Assembly (NCBI RefSeq): GCF_018137965.1
Contig: NZ_CP073100.1
Location: 3,979,754-4,043,753, forward strand
Reading direction: 5' to 3'
Length of the DNA: 64,000 nt
DNA from: Luteolibacter ambystomatis
GTDB lineage: Bacteria > Verrucomicrobiota > Verrucomicrobiia > Verrucomicrobiales > Akkermansiaceae
Below are positions 1 through 9,067 of this stretch, one piece after another (within the stretch, counting starts at the first letter, position 1; every line of letters begins with the position of its first letter). The position numbers and the translations under genes are program-made. The notes beneath the pieces are model-generated. The model was not told where the DNA came from, did not search any database, and worked only from the letters and a program-made list of their open reading frames with translations.

Positions 1-720
1 TGCCGCAATGCCGCCGAACCGACGAATGTCTTCCGGACCATGATAACGGGACCAGTCCTCCCAACGGCTGGCTTCCGCAGTGCCCAGCCGCTCGGCCTTC
101 AATCCGGCGCGGCCTGGAGAAACCACGTCTCCATGACGGTTGTCCCCGCGATGCAAGATCTCGTGAGGCGCGGCTTCCAGTTCAGCCAGCAGACGCGGCC
201 ACATGTCGCCACGACCCTTGGTCACCTTCCATTCCCCCGATACCGCGAGAAGATCGCCCGGAAGAATCAGGTTTTCCCGCTCCAATATCCGACGGATGAA
301 GGACGGAGCGAGATACATGTCGCTGACAAACGCCACCCTCCGCCCCTCGTTCCGCGCGGCATTCACAGCGGCACGGCCATGAGGAGTGGCGGTCAGGAAT
401 TCCTCCTCGAGGGAGAGCTCCAGCGACACGGAACGTCTCCGGTCCTCTTCCGACCAACCAAGCAGACGGCCCAGCATCCGGTGGATGTCCTCCAGCGTCA
501 CTTCCCCGCCGGGCTCCATGCGGCGGGACCAGCGTTCGGCTCGGACCCGCAGCGCCCGGAACATTCCCGCGGAGGGAACGCGAACGCCTTCTTCCCTCAG
601 CTTCGCACCGAGCAGCATGAAGATATCCACCGGCAGCGCCGTCCGCCGCGTCAGAACCGTGTCAAAGACATCGAAAGTGGAAACGGGTCCTCTCAAATCA
701 CAACCGGTCGAGACCTTCAT
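1..720 (-). CDS. HAD-family hydrolase, N-terminal part (runs off window)
   Basis: The minus-strand frame is open from an ATG at 720 through base 1, so only the first 240 codons are visible. The N-terminus carries HAD motif I (FDVFDTVLTRR, residues about 17-27), a lysine motif near VTKGRG and an acidic motif RGDNRHGD, typical of class I HAD phosphatases. In polysaccharide loci such domains often precede a glycosyltransferase domain, but the rest lies outside the window. It overlaps the end of the upstream GT2 gene by 23 bases, so it is probably co-transcribed. The substrate cannot be told; a sugar phosphate is a guess from context. Confidence 0.75.
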   Translation of the reverse strand, partial: MKVSTGCDLRGPVSTFDVFDTVLTRRTALPVDIFMLLGAKLREEGVRVPSAGMFRALRVRAERWSRRMEPGGEVTLEDIHRMLGRLLGWSEEDRRRSVSLELSLEEEFLTATPHGRAAVNAARNEGRRVAFVSDMYLAPSFIRRILERENLILPGDLLAVSGEWKVTKGRGDMWPRLLAELEAAPHEILHRGDNRHGDVVSPGRAGLKAERLGTAEASRWEDWSRYHGPEDIRRFGGIAA

Positions 721-1711
721 TCGCATCCGCACTGATGCGGCGGTTGATCACCGTCCGCACCGCCTGCCTCGTCACCTTGAACGAGGCCAGCGGCAGCACA
801 GACATCAGGAGTGCCGAGCGTATTTTCATCTCCGCGTTTCCGCAGATGAAAATCCTCGCCAGCAACAACCACCAGAAGCGGATGGGCCGGCTCTCCTCAT
901 TGAAAATATAATGCAGGCCCGCACCGAGGAACGGACGCCAACGGGCATCATGGACGATTTGCCGCACCACCACCGCGATCGAACCATCGACACCCTCGAG
1001 GTCGATCAGCGCGGGCAATCCAGAAAGCACTTTCAAGTGGCTCCATGCCTGGTTCGCCGCCTGCGGAGACCGCTCGACCAGGCGTTCCGGGCACATCACG
1101 GCCAGGACATTCAAGTCCGCCATCATGGTCGCCAGCATCGCCACGTGCGGCACATGGGAATAAACCATCAGGTATCCCGCTCGCAGGTGCGGCAAGATCT
1201 TCCGCACGCGATAGCAGCCGGCGGAGATGAAAAGCAAATTGGAAAGCCGCCCCGCAATCCCCGGCCCCTCCACCAAACCGCGGAATCCACCAATCGTTCT
1301 CTCACCGTTATGGGTATGGAGAGAGGTGGAGAAACTCATGTAGCCCACTGCGGCATCCGCCGAAGCAATCCTCGCCAGGACATGCCCGACCGCATCCGGT
1401 AGCACGGAATCATCGTCACCCAACACCCACAGCCACTCACCATCGGCATGCTCGAAACATTTGCAGAGATTCGCGGCCAAACCGACATTGGCAGCATTCC
1501 GGTGGAAGTTGATCTTCGAGCCGATCCCTTCTCCGAACCGCTGCCGGACGACTGTCTCGACCACCTCGTCCGAGGCGTTATCGATGATCCGAACGCTCAC
1601 TCCGGATGCGAGCTGAGGCAGCAATTCCGCAATCCGGTCGCAGACTTTCGCCGCACGGTTGTAAGTCGGGATTACGATCGACAGCACGGGGAATTCAGCC
1701 GACAGGATCAT
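698..1711 (-). CDS. Glycosyltransferase family 2
   Basis: A GT-A fold transferase that would add a sugar from a nucleotide donor to the growing repeat unit at the inner membrane. The N-terminus reads LSIVIPTYNRA, the family signature, and an acidic metal-binding cluster DDD lies at residues 99-101 within WVLGDDDSV. The 337-residue start at 1711 is chosen because its ATG overlaps the TGA of the preceding gene (ATGA, 1708-1711) and directly precedes the conserved domain; the longer open frame upstream adds unrelated residues. It sits between a flippase and a HAD protein. Sugar and linkage cannot be predicted. Confidence 0.85.
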   Translation of the reverse strand: MILSAEFPVLSIVIPTYNRAAKVCDRIAELLPQLASGVSVRIIDNASDEVVETVVRQRFGEGIGSKINFHRNAANVGLAANLCKCFEHADGEWLWVLGDDDSVLPDAVGHVLARIASADAAVGYMSFSTSLHTHNGERTIGGFRGLVEGPGIAGRLSNLLFISAGCYRVRKILPHLRAGYLMVYSHVPHVAMLATMMADLNVLAVMCPERLVERSPQAANQAWSHLKVLSGLPALIDLEGVDGSIAVVVRQIVHDARWRPFLGAGLHYIFNEESRPIRFWWLLLARIFICGNAEMKIRSALLMSVLPLASFKVTRQAVRTVINRRISADANEGLDRL

Positions 1712-3078
1712 TCCGCGGGTTGAGGGGCTTGGTTCTGACGGTTCGCGAGCATCGTGCCAGTCTTCCAATACGGGCGCACGGTCAGTGCGATACCGATGCC
1801 GCCGATGATCCAGGTGCCTAGAATCGCGAGAGATCCCCCGCGCAGCCCCCAAGTCGAAAGGAATCCCCACAGCATCAGTGGCGTCGCGATCATCTGCACG
1901 TAGGCGATGATCACAAACGGTTCGACCTTGAAGGCGCGGGGCCAGTAAGTGAGACCGAGCGCGCAGGTCTGCACAAACTGCGCACCGAAAAGGATCAGCA
2001 TCGAGTTGTCATCCATGAGACGGCCCTCGAAGCGCGGAAATTGCGCCAACACCTTCGTCGCCACGAACGCCGCGGCCGCGCAACCCATGGAAAACAGGCA
2101 CACCTGAAGCCACCGCGCCTTGAACAACCGCCGCGCCGCCGCCACGTCTTCGTCCGCGATCAGGTGGGCCAGCTTCGGGAAGTTCATCGCCAGCCAGACC
2201 AGTGGCAGCCCGATCATCGCCGACCCCATGGTCTGGGAGAAACCGAGCCGTGCCGAGCTGGGAGCACCGAGCAGATGGAAGCAGATCGGCTGCTGGATCT
2301 GGAACACGAAGTAGGTGGTGAGATAGGTCTGGCTGGCCCGCTTGATCAGGCGGAGCAGCTCTTTCTTGAAATGCACGAGACGTTCCTCGATCTGGCTGCG
2401 GAACGGCACATACATCCACGGATAATTCTTCCGGAAACGAATCTCCTGGGAGAGGTAGGCGGCCAGCGCGCCGGCGCAGAATGAAAACAACCCCGCGCCA
2501 AGCAGCAGCAAGCTCCACTGGACGAGATACTGGATGAGCGCGTTCTTGGTCCGGAGGATGTTCGCGGCGGCCACCTGGTCCGCACCTTCCAGCAGGCCCC
2601 AGCGACCCTCCGAGGCAAACTGCAGCGAACTGATCGTGATGAAAGACACCCAGGCGCCGAGGGTATGGAAATCGCCATGACCCTGGTAGATGAGGAACGC
2701 CGCGCCGCCGAGTCCTGCGGCCAATCCGTATACCGTTGCCACGCGCAGCATCCACCGGTTCACGGTCGCCACGAATGCCGGTTCCAAGGGAGAGGTCCTG
2801 CGGCCCTCTTCATCCCCGCGCGCATGCGCGGCCACCTGGATGACCGAGGTGCCCGCCCCCAGCTCGAACAACGCGCGCAGAGCCAGCAGGCTCGCGAACA
2901 AATAGTACAAGCCCTGCTTCTCGGGAGTCAGGGTCCAGACCGTCAGAAATGCGCCTACAGGCGCGGCCGCCATCGACATGATACGCGCGCCGAGCCCGGT
3001 CAGGACCTTTTTGTCCAAGCCAAGCAAACCGGCGATCCGCAGGACCCAGGATGGAAGACGATCAGTCAAGGCAGGCAC
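1708..3078 (-). CDS. Polysaccharide flippase-like membrane protein (Wzx/MATE type)
   Basis: A multi-spanning membrane protein of about 456 residues with repeated hydrophobic segments from residue 30 to the end, the length and pattern of lipid-linked oligosaccharide flippases. The N-terminal region (ARIMSMAAAPVGAFLTVWTL, then AGTSVIQVAAHARG) resembles polysaccharide biosynthesis family proteins. It would move undecaprenyl-linked repeat units across the inner membrane. The start is uncertain: a GTG at 3078 lies just after the stop of the upstream epimerase gene, while a TTG at 3120 would overlap that gene. It is followed by a GT2 gene with a 4-base overlap. Function is inferred from topology and context. 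Confidence 0.7.
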   Translation of the reverse strand: MPALTDRLPSWVLRIAGLLGLDKKVLTGLGARIMSMAAAPVGAFLTVWTLTPEKQGLYYLFASLLALRALFELGAGTSVIQVAAHARGDEEGRRTSPLEPAFVATVNRWMLRVATVYGLAAGLGGAAFLIYQGHGDFHTLGAWVSFITISSLQFASEGRWGLLEGADQVAAANILRTKNALIQYLVQWSLLLLGAGLFSFCAGALAAYLSQEIRFRKNYPWMYVPFRSQIEERLVHFKKELLRLIKRASQTYLTTYFVFQIQQPICFHLLGAPSSARLGFSQTMGSAMIGLPLVWLAMNFPKLAHLIADEDVAAARRLFKARWLQVCLFSMGCAAAAFVATKVLAQFPRFEGRLMDDNSMLILFGAQFVQTCALGLTYWPRAFKVEPFVIIAYVQMIATPLMLWGFLSTWGLRGGSLAILGTWIIGGIGIALTVRPYWKTGTMLANRQNQAPQPAE

Positions 3079-3089
3079 GCGTATGGAAT

Positions 3090-3998
3090 TCAGACACCCT
3101 TCGGACGTTTTTGCTCCCAAAGCTCGCGGATCCCTTCTTCAAGAGTCACAGACGGCTTCCATCCTGGCACGGCTTCGCCGAGATCCGATGGCAGCATCAC
3201 CTCCCGCTCGCGGTAGGGTCTCGCCCCCCAGTGAGCGTTCACCGGACTGCCGGTCACCCGGCCGATCGTCGCCGCCAATTCACGGATGGAGATCACGCTC
3301 CCGGCGCGCAGCATGTATCGCTGGTGACACGGTTCCGTGGCGGCCCTCAGCAGGCGATCAGCGGCCAGATACGCTTCCGCCACATCCCGCACATGGACGA
3401 GATCGATCTTCTGCTCGCCCGGAGAAAGTTCCAGCGGCGTCTGGTTCCGGGCGGCGTTCAGAAGCAGCGTGATCAGCTTCCCGCGTGGATCATCCTCGCC
3501 GTAAGTGTCATGCAGCTTAAGCGTGACCGCCTTCACACCGGACACCCTCACGTAGTATTCGAGGAGATCCTCGAAGGCCTGCTTGGTGGCTGCATACAAG
3601 CACACCGGATCGTAGTCGTTGTTTTCGAAATGCTGCCAGCCGGTGCCGGTGTTGACGAAGCGTTTGCAACCGGTGGCGCGCATGCCCTCGAGCAACTGCA
3701 TGCCGAACAGGAGATTCGAAGCTACCAGCGACTCCACGTCACCCGCCGCATGGTTGGTGATGATCCTGGACGCGAGGTGGAAAACCGTATCCGGCTGCAC
3801 CATCTCGAAAACGCGGAGCATGTCGGTGGTGCTGCCGTCGTATTCCCAGACAGCGCAGCCTTCCGGAATCCGCGAGCGATCGGAAGTGGAGCGGACAATC
3901 GCCGCCACCTTCCATCCCTCCGCAAGGAGGCGGCGGGCGAGGTGATTGCCAATGAAGCCGGTGACGCCGGTGACGATGGCTGTTTGAGGAGAGGACAT
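3090..3998 (-). CDS. NAD(P)-dependent sugar epimerase/reductase (SDR family)
   Basis: An extended short-chain dehydrogenase/reductase of 302 residues. The cofactor-binding loop GVTGFIG is at residues 11-17 and the catalytic YxxxK is Y135-AAT-K139. It lies just downstream of an RmlC-like epimerase gene and an adjacent glycosyltransferase gene, in the same run as rfbF, rfbG and rfbH. In CDP-3,6-dideoxyhexose pathways a reductase of this family (AscF, RfbJ or RfbS type) performs the last 4-keto reduction, so that role is inferred here. A general UDP-sugar 4-epimerase cannot be excluded from the sequence. Confidence 0.75.
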   Translation of the reverse strand: MSSPQTAIVTGVTGFIGNHLARRLLAEGWKVAAIVRSTSDRSRIPEGCAVWEYDGSTTDMLRVFEMVQPDTVFHLASRIITNHAAGDVESLVASNLLFGMQLLEGMRATGCKRFVNTGTGWQHFENNDYDPVCLYAATKQAFEDLLEYYVRVSGVKAVTLKLHDTYGEDDPRGKLITLLLNAARNQTPLELSPGEQKIDLVHVRDVAEAYLAADRLLRAATEPCHQRYMLRAGSVISIRELAATIGRVTGSPVNAHWGARPYREREVMLPSDLGEAVPGWKPSVTLEEGIRELWEQKRPKGV

Positions 3999-4014
3999 CG
4001 GGCTGGTGATGAAA

Positions 4015-5007
4015 TCATTCGCTGCCGCGGAAGGTCCGCAGCAGGTTCGAGGCTAGGGCGGAAGCGCGGTGGCGTTCGTTGAGCAGACGGCGGGCGCCTT
4101 CCACAACAGGGAGGATTCTTTCAGGAGTGCGGAGCGCTTCTTCCACGAAGTCGGCGATGCCTTCAGCAGTGAGTTCCGGATCGTAGAGGAAGCAGTTCTC
4201 GCCATTGACCCAGTCGTGGTAGGTGCCTTCCTCCGCCCCATGAACGACGGGGGCGGCACCGGCTGCGGCGGCTTCCAAGGGACGGAAGCAATGATACGCG
4301 AGGCCCTTGCCCGCCATGCAGAGTTTGCTGTCCAGAAGACCAGCCGTGAACTTACCAAAGGATTTCTCTCCGAGTTCAAAGACCTTGTATCCGCGGGCGG
4401 CGAGGATTTGCGTGGCTTCGCGCTGCTTGATCCGTTGTTCGTTGTGATAGATGCCGGCCACGAAGATGTCGTGCCCGCCGGGGCCGGTTCGTTGTGCGCC
4501 GAGTGAATCGATGAGCTCGTCCGGCATCACCGTGGGCAGATAGTGGATGAGCGTGTTCCGCGGCCCCATGCAGGTGCCGACCAGATCGCACGGCACATTC
4601 AGCATGAAGTAGTGGTCCGGCTCGATGCAGGTGAGACCGAATTCACTGGGACGAAACTGATCGGAGTAGTCGGTGATGGCGAAGCGCGCTTTCGACCCGA
4701 AGAACACGCGCCGCATGAAGCGGGCGGCATCGGGATTTTTGAAGAACCAGGCGGCGATGCGTTTAACCTGCCGCCGCAAGAAGCCATTGCCGGTGGTCCA
4801 GGTGATGTGGACGGGAGGAACGATCACCCAATCGTAACGGCGGCCGCGCAGCAACTCGAAGGCCAGGCGGACCATTGCCGAGCGCGGCGCCTTCTTCGGG
4901 CAACCGCTGTGCATCACCGCATTGCCGGTCTGGCAATGGACGACTTCGACCTCCGGTGAGCGGGCCACCAGCAGGAGCGAGTCCGTTGTGAGATCGAGGA
5001 TCTTCAT
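4015..5007 (-). CDS. Glycosyltransferase, GT-B/CgeB-like
   Basis: A 330-residue protein whose C-terminal half has the look of a GT-B retaining transferase: a glycine-rich HDIFVAGIYH strand, then FRPLEAAAAGAAPVV with the acidic donor-binding residue, and a final ENCFLYDPEL segment as in CgeB/GT4-like proteins. The ATG at 5007 was chosen over the longer frame because it follows the stop of the RmlC-like gene by four bases and has GAGG just upstream. It probably transfers the deoxyhexose made by the surrounding pathway, but donor and acceptor are unknown. Confidence 0.65.
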   Translation of the reverse strand: MKILDLTTDSLLLVARSPEVEVVHCQTGNAVMHSGCPKKAPRSAMVRLAFELLRGRRYDWVIVPPVHITWTTGNGFLRRQVKRIAAWFFKNPDAARFMRRVFFGSKARFAITDYSDQFRPSEFGLTCIEPDHYFMLNVPCDLVGTCMGPRNTLIHYLPTVMPDELIDSLGAQRTGPGGHDIFVAGIYHNEQRIKQREATQILAARGYKVFELGEKSFGKFTAGLLDSKLCMAGKGLAYHCFRPLEAAAAGAAPVVHGAEEGTYHDWVNGENCFLYDPELTAEGIADFVEEALRTPERILPVVEGARRLLNERHRASALASNLLRTFRGSE

Positions 5008-5011
5008 TCCC

Positions 5012-5548
5012 TCAGAAGGGGCTCGCGTAGGAACCGAATTCCGGATGCGCGAGATCGCGGCCCGAAATGATCGCGTCCGTGATCGGCCATTCGAAGCCGA
5101 ATGAATTCCAAAGCAGGCCCTTGTCCGCATCCGCAGCGTGGACGGCATCCGTCTTGTAAACCATGCAGGAGCCGTCCTCCAAACTCAGGAAGCCATGGGC
5201 AAAACCCCGCGGGACGTGAACGACATGATGATTCGCCGCGGAGAGTTCGAAGGATGCCGCCTTGCCGTAAGTTGGGGATTCCTTCCGTAGATCGAGCAGG
5301 ACATCGAGCACGCGTCCGGAGAGGCAATAGATCAGCTTCTGATGATCGTGCGGCGGAATCTGGAAATGCATCCCCCGCAGGACATCCTTCGCGGAGGTCG
5401 AGAAGAACTCCTCCCGCACGATCATGGAGATTCCATGCGCAGCCAGTTGGTCTTCATGAAACGGTTTCACGAAGTTGCCGCGGGCGTCCTCAAACACGAA
5501 GGGTCTGAGGATCTTCACTCCCGGCAGGGGCTCGTCGATGAGTGTCAT
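5012..5548 (-). CDS. RmlC/AscE-like sugar epimerase (cupin)
   Basis: A 178-residue cupin of the dTDP-4-dehydrorhamnose 3,5-epimerase family. Catalytic positions are present: His61 in RGMHFQ, Lys71 in QKLIY and Tyr131 in MVYKT, with VPRGFAHGF at residues 112-120. No rmlA, rmlB or rmlD gene lies nearby. Instead it directly follows rfbH, the arrangement expected for AscE, the 5-epimerase that leads to CDP-ascarylose. Seen: family and active site. Inferred: the CDP-linked substrate. A dTDP-rhamnose role would require genes elsewhere. Confidence 0.85.
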   Translation of the reverse strand: MTLIDEPLPGVKILRPFVFEDARGNFVKPFHEDQLAAHGISMIVREEFFSTSAKDVLRGMHFQIPPHDHQKLIYCLSGRVLDVLLDLRKESPTYGKAASFELSAANHHVVHVPRGFAHGFLSLEDGSCMVYKTDAVHAADADKGLLWNSFGFEWPITDAIISGRDLAHPEFGSYASPF

Positions 5549-5565
5549 GGGATCGGGAGGAAACT

Positions 5566-7110
5566 TCAGCTTTCCGCGCCAGCGGTCTTTGCCGCGACGA
5601 AGTTGCGGATGGTTGCCGCCATGTAGTCGATCATCTCTCCGGTAAGGCCCGGATAGGTGCCGAGGAAAAGCGTGTGGTTCATGATGCGGTCCGCACCGGG
5701 CAGTTCGCCCGAGACGCGGATCGCGCCCGGATCATCGCGGCGGAGTTGCACGAAGGCCGGCTGGCGGACGAGGTTGCCGCCGAAGAGCATGCGGTTGCCG
5801 ATCTTCTTCTCATCGAGATGCGCGGCGAGTTCCGTACGGGTGAAGGGAGCTCCTTCGCGGATGGTCATCTTGAAGCCGAACCACGAGCAGGACGTGCGGC
5901 AGCCGGTATCGTCCCATTCAAAGGTGCCGTCTTCATTCCAAGCGGTCGCGTGGGTCGGCAGGGCGAAGTCGATGACCTCTTCCAATCCCTTCAGGCCCGC
6001 GCGGAGGCGCTGCCAGTTGTCCTTGCGTGCCTCGATGAACGCAGGCAGGCGGCGGATCTGCACGCGACCAATGGCGGCCTGCGGATCGAGCGGCTTCAGA
6101 TTGTAGCCGAGATGGCTGTAGATGTACTTGTGATCGTAGCCCTGCGGCAGTTCTCCGAGCTGCCATTGGAAGCGCTTGCCGCAAGTGTCGTCCTTGCCCG
6201 AGGCGCACCAGCAATCGCGGCCCCAGTCACGGAAGCTCTCCGCGTAGGTTTTGAGCGGGGGCTTTCGAACGATGTTCACCGCGCCACCCTCGCCCATGGT
6301 GAGATGGTGCGGAGGGTAGAAGGACTGCGTGGAAATATCGCCAAAGGAACCGGTCGGCGCGGTGAGCAGGTCACGGCCATCCACAAACTCGATGCGGATG
6401 ATCGGGTGCTCGCCCTTGTCCGCGATCTTCAGCAGGTGATCGAGGCCGAGTTCCTTCGCGCGCTCCACCGGCAGCGAGTAGGTGCAGCCAAGGGCGTCGC
6501 AGTTGTCCTCCACCAGCCAGAGATCGTACTTCTTGCAGAACTCGAGCACCACGCCGAGATCGAAGGGATTGCCGAGCGCGTGAGCCATCATCACCGCCTT
6601 GGTCCTGCCCGGCGAGTACGCCGCTTCCAGTAGCGAGCAATCCGCGTTTCCGGTGAGCGGCTTTGCATCGACGAAAACCGGAACGGCTCCGTTCTGGATG
6701 ATGGGCGCCACGGTGGTGGGAAAACCGGCGGCCACGGTGATCACTTCATCACCCGGGCGGATGCGCTTGTGCTCCGGCAGCTTGTGGGTGGTCAGCGCGC
6801 TGAAGGCCACGAGGTTCGCGGAGGAGCCGGAGTTCACCAGCAGCGAGTGCCTCACGCCGAGAAACGCGGCCAGCTCCTTCTCCATCGCCTCGCCCTCGGG
6901 GCCGAGCGTGAGCCAGAAATCGAGCGTGGCGGAGACGGCGGCGGTGACTTCCTCGGTTTCGAACACGCGCCCGGCATAGGGAACGGTGGTCTGGCCGGGA
7001 ACGAACGCGGGGCCGTCCTCGATGAACCCGGGACGATTCTGGCGGTGCGCCAAACGGGAGTATTCCGCGGTCAGGCGGAGGATTTCAGCTTTGAGCTCTG
7101 GAAGGGACAT
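5566..7110 (-). CDS. rfbH: CDP-4-dehydro-6-deoxyglucose 3-dehydrase (E1)
   Basis: A PMP- and [2Fe-2S]-dependent enzyme of the DegT fold that removes the C3 hydroxyl of CDP-4-keto-6-deoxyglucose. The usual PLP lysine is replaced by histidine (FYPPHHLTMGEGG, His268), the hallmark of this dehydrase. Iron-sulfur cysteines fit the known C-Xn-C-X-C-X7-C pattern: Cys204 (EDNCDALG), Cys300, Cys302 and Cys310. At 514 residues it is longer than typical RfbH (about 437). Part of the excess is an insertion of roughly 38 residues around 213-252, between Cys204 and the PLP-site histidine. No partner reductase (E3) is visible in the window. Confidence 0.93.
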   Translation of the reverse strand: MSLPELKAEILRLTAEYSRLAHRQNRPGFIEDGPAFVPGQTTVPYAGRVFETEEVTAAVSATLDFWLTLGPEGEAMEKELAAFLGVRHSLLVNSGSSANLVAFSALTTHKLPEHKRIRPGDEVITVAAGFPTTVAPIIQNGAVPVFVDAKPLTGNADCSLLEAAYSPGRTKAVMMAHALGNPFDLGVVLEFCKKYDLWLVEDNCDALGCTYSLPVERAKELGLDHLLKIADKGEHPIIRIEFVDGRDLLTAPTGSFGDISTQSFYPPHHLTMGEGGAVNIVRKPPLKTYAESFRDWGRDCWCASGKDDTCGKRFQWQLGELPQGYDHKYIYSHLGYNLKPLDPQAAIGRVQIRRLPAFIEARKDNWQRLRAGLKGLEEVIDFALPTHATAWNEDGTFEWDDTGCRTSCSWFGFKMTIREGAPFTRTELAAHLDEKKIGNRMLFGGNLVRQPAFVQLRRDDPGAIRVSGELPGADRIMNHTLFLGTYPGLTGEMIDYMAATIRNFVAAKTAGAES

Positions 7111-7134
7111 GGGAAGGGACGGTGGGGGTGAGCA

Positions 7135-8247
7135 TTAAACGGACCACGGCAGGCCGATGGCGGCGGCGGATGCCTGGTAGGCTTCGATCTGGCGATCGCA
7201 GAGGGTGGCGGCATCCTCGCCATTCTCCTCGGCGAGATACCATTCCGCGGTGCGGGCGATGGTTTCGGGAAAATCCCAGACGGGCTGCCACTGGAGCAGA
7301 TGGAAGGCCTTGTCGATGGCGAGATTCAGCTTGGAGGCCTCGTGCGGTGCGTTTGGATCGGAGCGGTCCTCCCAGTTTCCGCCGGTGTGACGGATGAGTT
7401 CGCCGACGAGTTCGGAAACGGGTCGGTTGCTGGTCAGGCGCGGGCCGAAATTGAAAGCGGAGCGGAACGGCGCGTTGTCCGGGTAGCCGGTGAGCCGCGC
7501 GTTGTGCAGCACCGCACCCAGCCAGAGGTAGCCGGACAGCGGCTCAAGCACATGCTGCCAGGGACGGGTGGCGATCTTGTTGCGGACCGGGATGGTCTCC
7601 CCGGCGCGCAGGGCGCGAATACAATCAGGCACGATGCGGTCCGCGGCCCAATCGCCGCCACCGATCACATTGCCCGCACGCGCGGTGGCCATGGCCACCT
7701 TGCCACCGGGATCGAAGAAGGAACGGCGGTAGGAAGCGGCGGCGATTTCCGCAGCCCCCTTCGACGCGCTGTAGGGATCATGACCGCCCATCGCATCCTC
7801 CTCGCGGTAGCTGTGGAGCCACTCGCGGTTCTCATAGCACTTGTCGGTCGTTACTACGACCACCGTACACTCATGCCCGCTGCGGCGGATCGCTTCCAAC
7901 ACATGGACGGTGCCCATGACATTGGTGGCGAAGGTATCCACCGGGATGTCGTAGGAGAGACGCACCAGCGGCTGGGCCGCGAGATGGAAAACGAAGCGAG
8001 GCTTCAGGGTCGCGACCAGTTCGGCAAGGCGATCCAACTCCGAGAGATTCCCACGGTGATCCGCAGCGAGACGCAGCGAAAGACCGAGGCTGTCATAGAG
8101 CCTCTCATGCGGCTGCGGGTCGAGCGCGTAGCCTGTGACCCGTGCTCCACAGCGGACAAGCCACTGGGCCATCCACGAGCCCTTGAATCCGGTGTGCCCC
8201 GTGAGGAGCACCTCCGCATCGCGATAGGTATCTGCAAACACGCTCAT
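7135..8247 (-). CDS. rfbG: CDP-glucose 4,6-dehydratase
   Basis: An extended SDR enzyme of 370 residues converting CDP-glucose to CDP-4-keto-6-deoxyglucose. LLTGHTGFKGSW near residues 14-25 contains the NAD-binding glycine motif, and Y159-SAS-K163 is the catalytic pair; both are typical of the RfbG group. It is transcribed after rfbF with an 18-base gap and before rfbH with a 24-base gap, the conserved order of CDP-dideoxyhexose loci. Confidence 0.95.
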   Translation of the reverse strand: MSVFADTYRDAEVLLTGHTGFKGSWMAQWLVRCGARVTGYALDPQPHERLYDSLGLSLRLAADHRGNLSELDRLAELVATLKPRFVFHLAAQPLVRLSYDIPVDTFATNVMGTVHVLEAIRRSGHECTVVVVTTDKCYENREWLHSYREEDAMGGHDPYSASKGAAEIAAASYRRSFFDPGGKVAMATARAGNVIGGGDWAADRIVPDCIRALRAGETIPVRNKIATRPWQHVLEPLSGYLWLGAVLHNARLTGYPDNAPFRSAFNFGPRLTSNRPVSELVGELIRHTGGNWEDRSDPNAPHEASKLNLAIDKAFHLLQWQPVWDFPETIARTAEWYLAEENGEDAATLCDRQIEAYQASAAAIGLPWSV

Positions 8248-8265
8248 GAGAGAGGAAAGGAAACG

Positions 8266-9033
8266 TTACCAGGTTTTCCAAGGAGCCTTGCGGGTCTCCC
8301 ACAGTCGCTCCAGCTCCAGCTTGTCGCGGAGCGTGTCCATCGGACGCCAGAAGCCGTGATGGCGGAAGATGCCGAGCTGGCGGTCACGAGCGAGCGACTC
8401 GAGCGGCTCGCGCTCCCAGATCGTCGGATCGCCTTCGATGCGGTCGAAGACGGACGGCTCCAGCACGAAAAAGCCACCGTTGATCCATGAGCCATCGCCT
8501 TCCGGCTTTTCCTGGAAGGCGAGGACGGAGTCGCCTTCCAGATGCAGCGCGCCGAAGCGTCCGGGCGGTTGCACGCCGGTAAGCGTGGCTTCAAGTCCGG
8601 CCGCGCGGTGGGCGGCGATGAGGGCGGTGATGTCGATGTCCCCCACCCCGTCGCCATAGGTGCAGCAGAAGGTCTCGTTTCCGATGTAGGGCTGGATGCG
8701 CTTGATGCGGCCGCCGGTCATCGTTTCATCACCGGTGTCCACGATGGTCACGCGCCACGGCTCGGCCTTCTTGTGGTGGACCTCCATGGTATTGCCGACC
8801 ATGTCGAAGGTGACATCCGACATGTGGAGGAAGTAGTTCGCGAAATACTCCTTGATGACGTAGCCCTTGTATCCCGCGCAGATGACAAAGTCATTGATGC
8901 CATGCGCGCTGTAGATCTTCAGCACGTGCCAAAGGATCGGACGACCGCCGATCTCGACCATCGGCTTCGGCTTGAGCGCGGTTTCTTCGGAGAGGCGGGT
9001 GCCAAGGCCTCCGGCAAGGATGACGGCTTTCAT
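8266..9033 (-). CDS. rfbF: Glucose-1-phosphate cytidylyltransferase
   Basis: Makes CDP-glucose from CTP and glucose 1-phosphate, the entry step of the CDP-3,6-dideoxyhexose pathway. At 255 residues it has the family length. The N-terminus carries the nucleotide-binding loop AGGLGTRLSEET and the sugar-binding KPKPMVEIGGRPILWH; the segment GYKGYVIKEYFANYF is characteristic of RfbF. It heads the rfbF-rfbG-rfbH set. The start ATG at 9033 coincides with the expected first residue of the fold. Confidence 0.95.
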   Translation of the reverse strand: MKAVILAGGLGTRLSEETALKPKPMVEIGGRPILWHVLKIYSAHGINDFVICAGYKGYVIKEYFANYFLHMSDVTFDMVGNTMEVHHKKAEPWRVTIVDTGDETMTGGRIKRIQPYIGNETFCCTYGDGVGDIDITALIAAHRAAGLEATLTGVQPPGRFGALHLEGDSVLAFQEKPEGDGSWINGGFFVLEPSVFDRIEGDPTIWEREPLESLARDRQLGIFRHHGFWRPMDTLRDKLELERLWETRKAPWKTW

Positions 9034-9067
9034 GGGGACAGTTTGTGGCGTGGGGGAAAGAAAAGAT

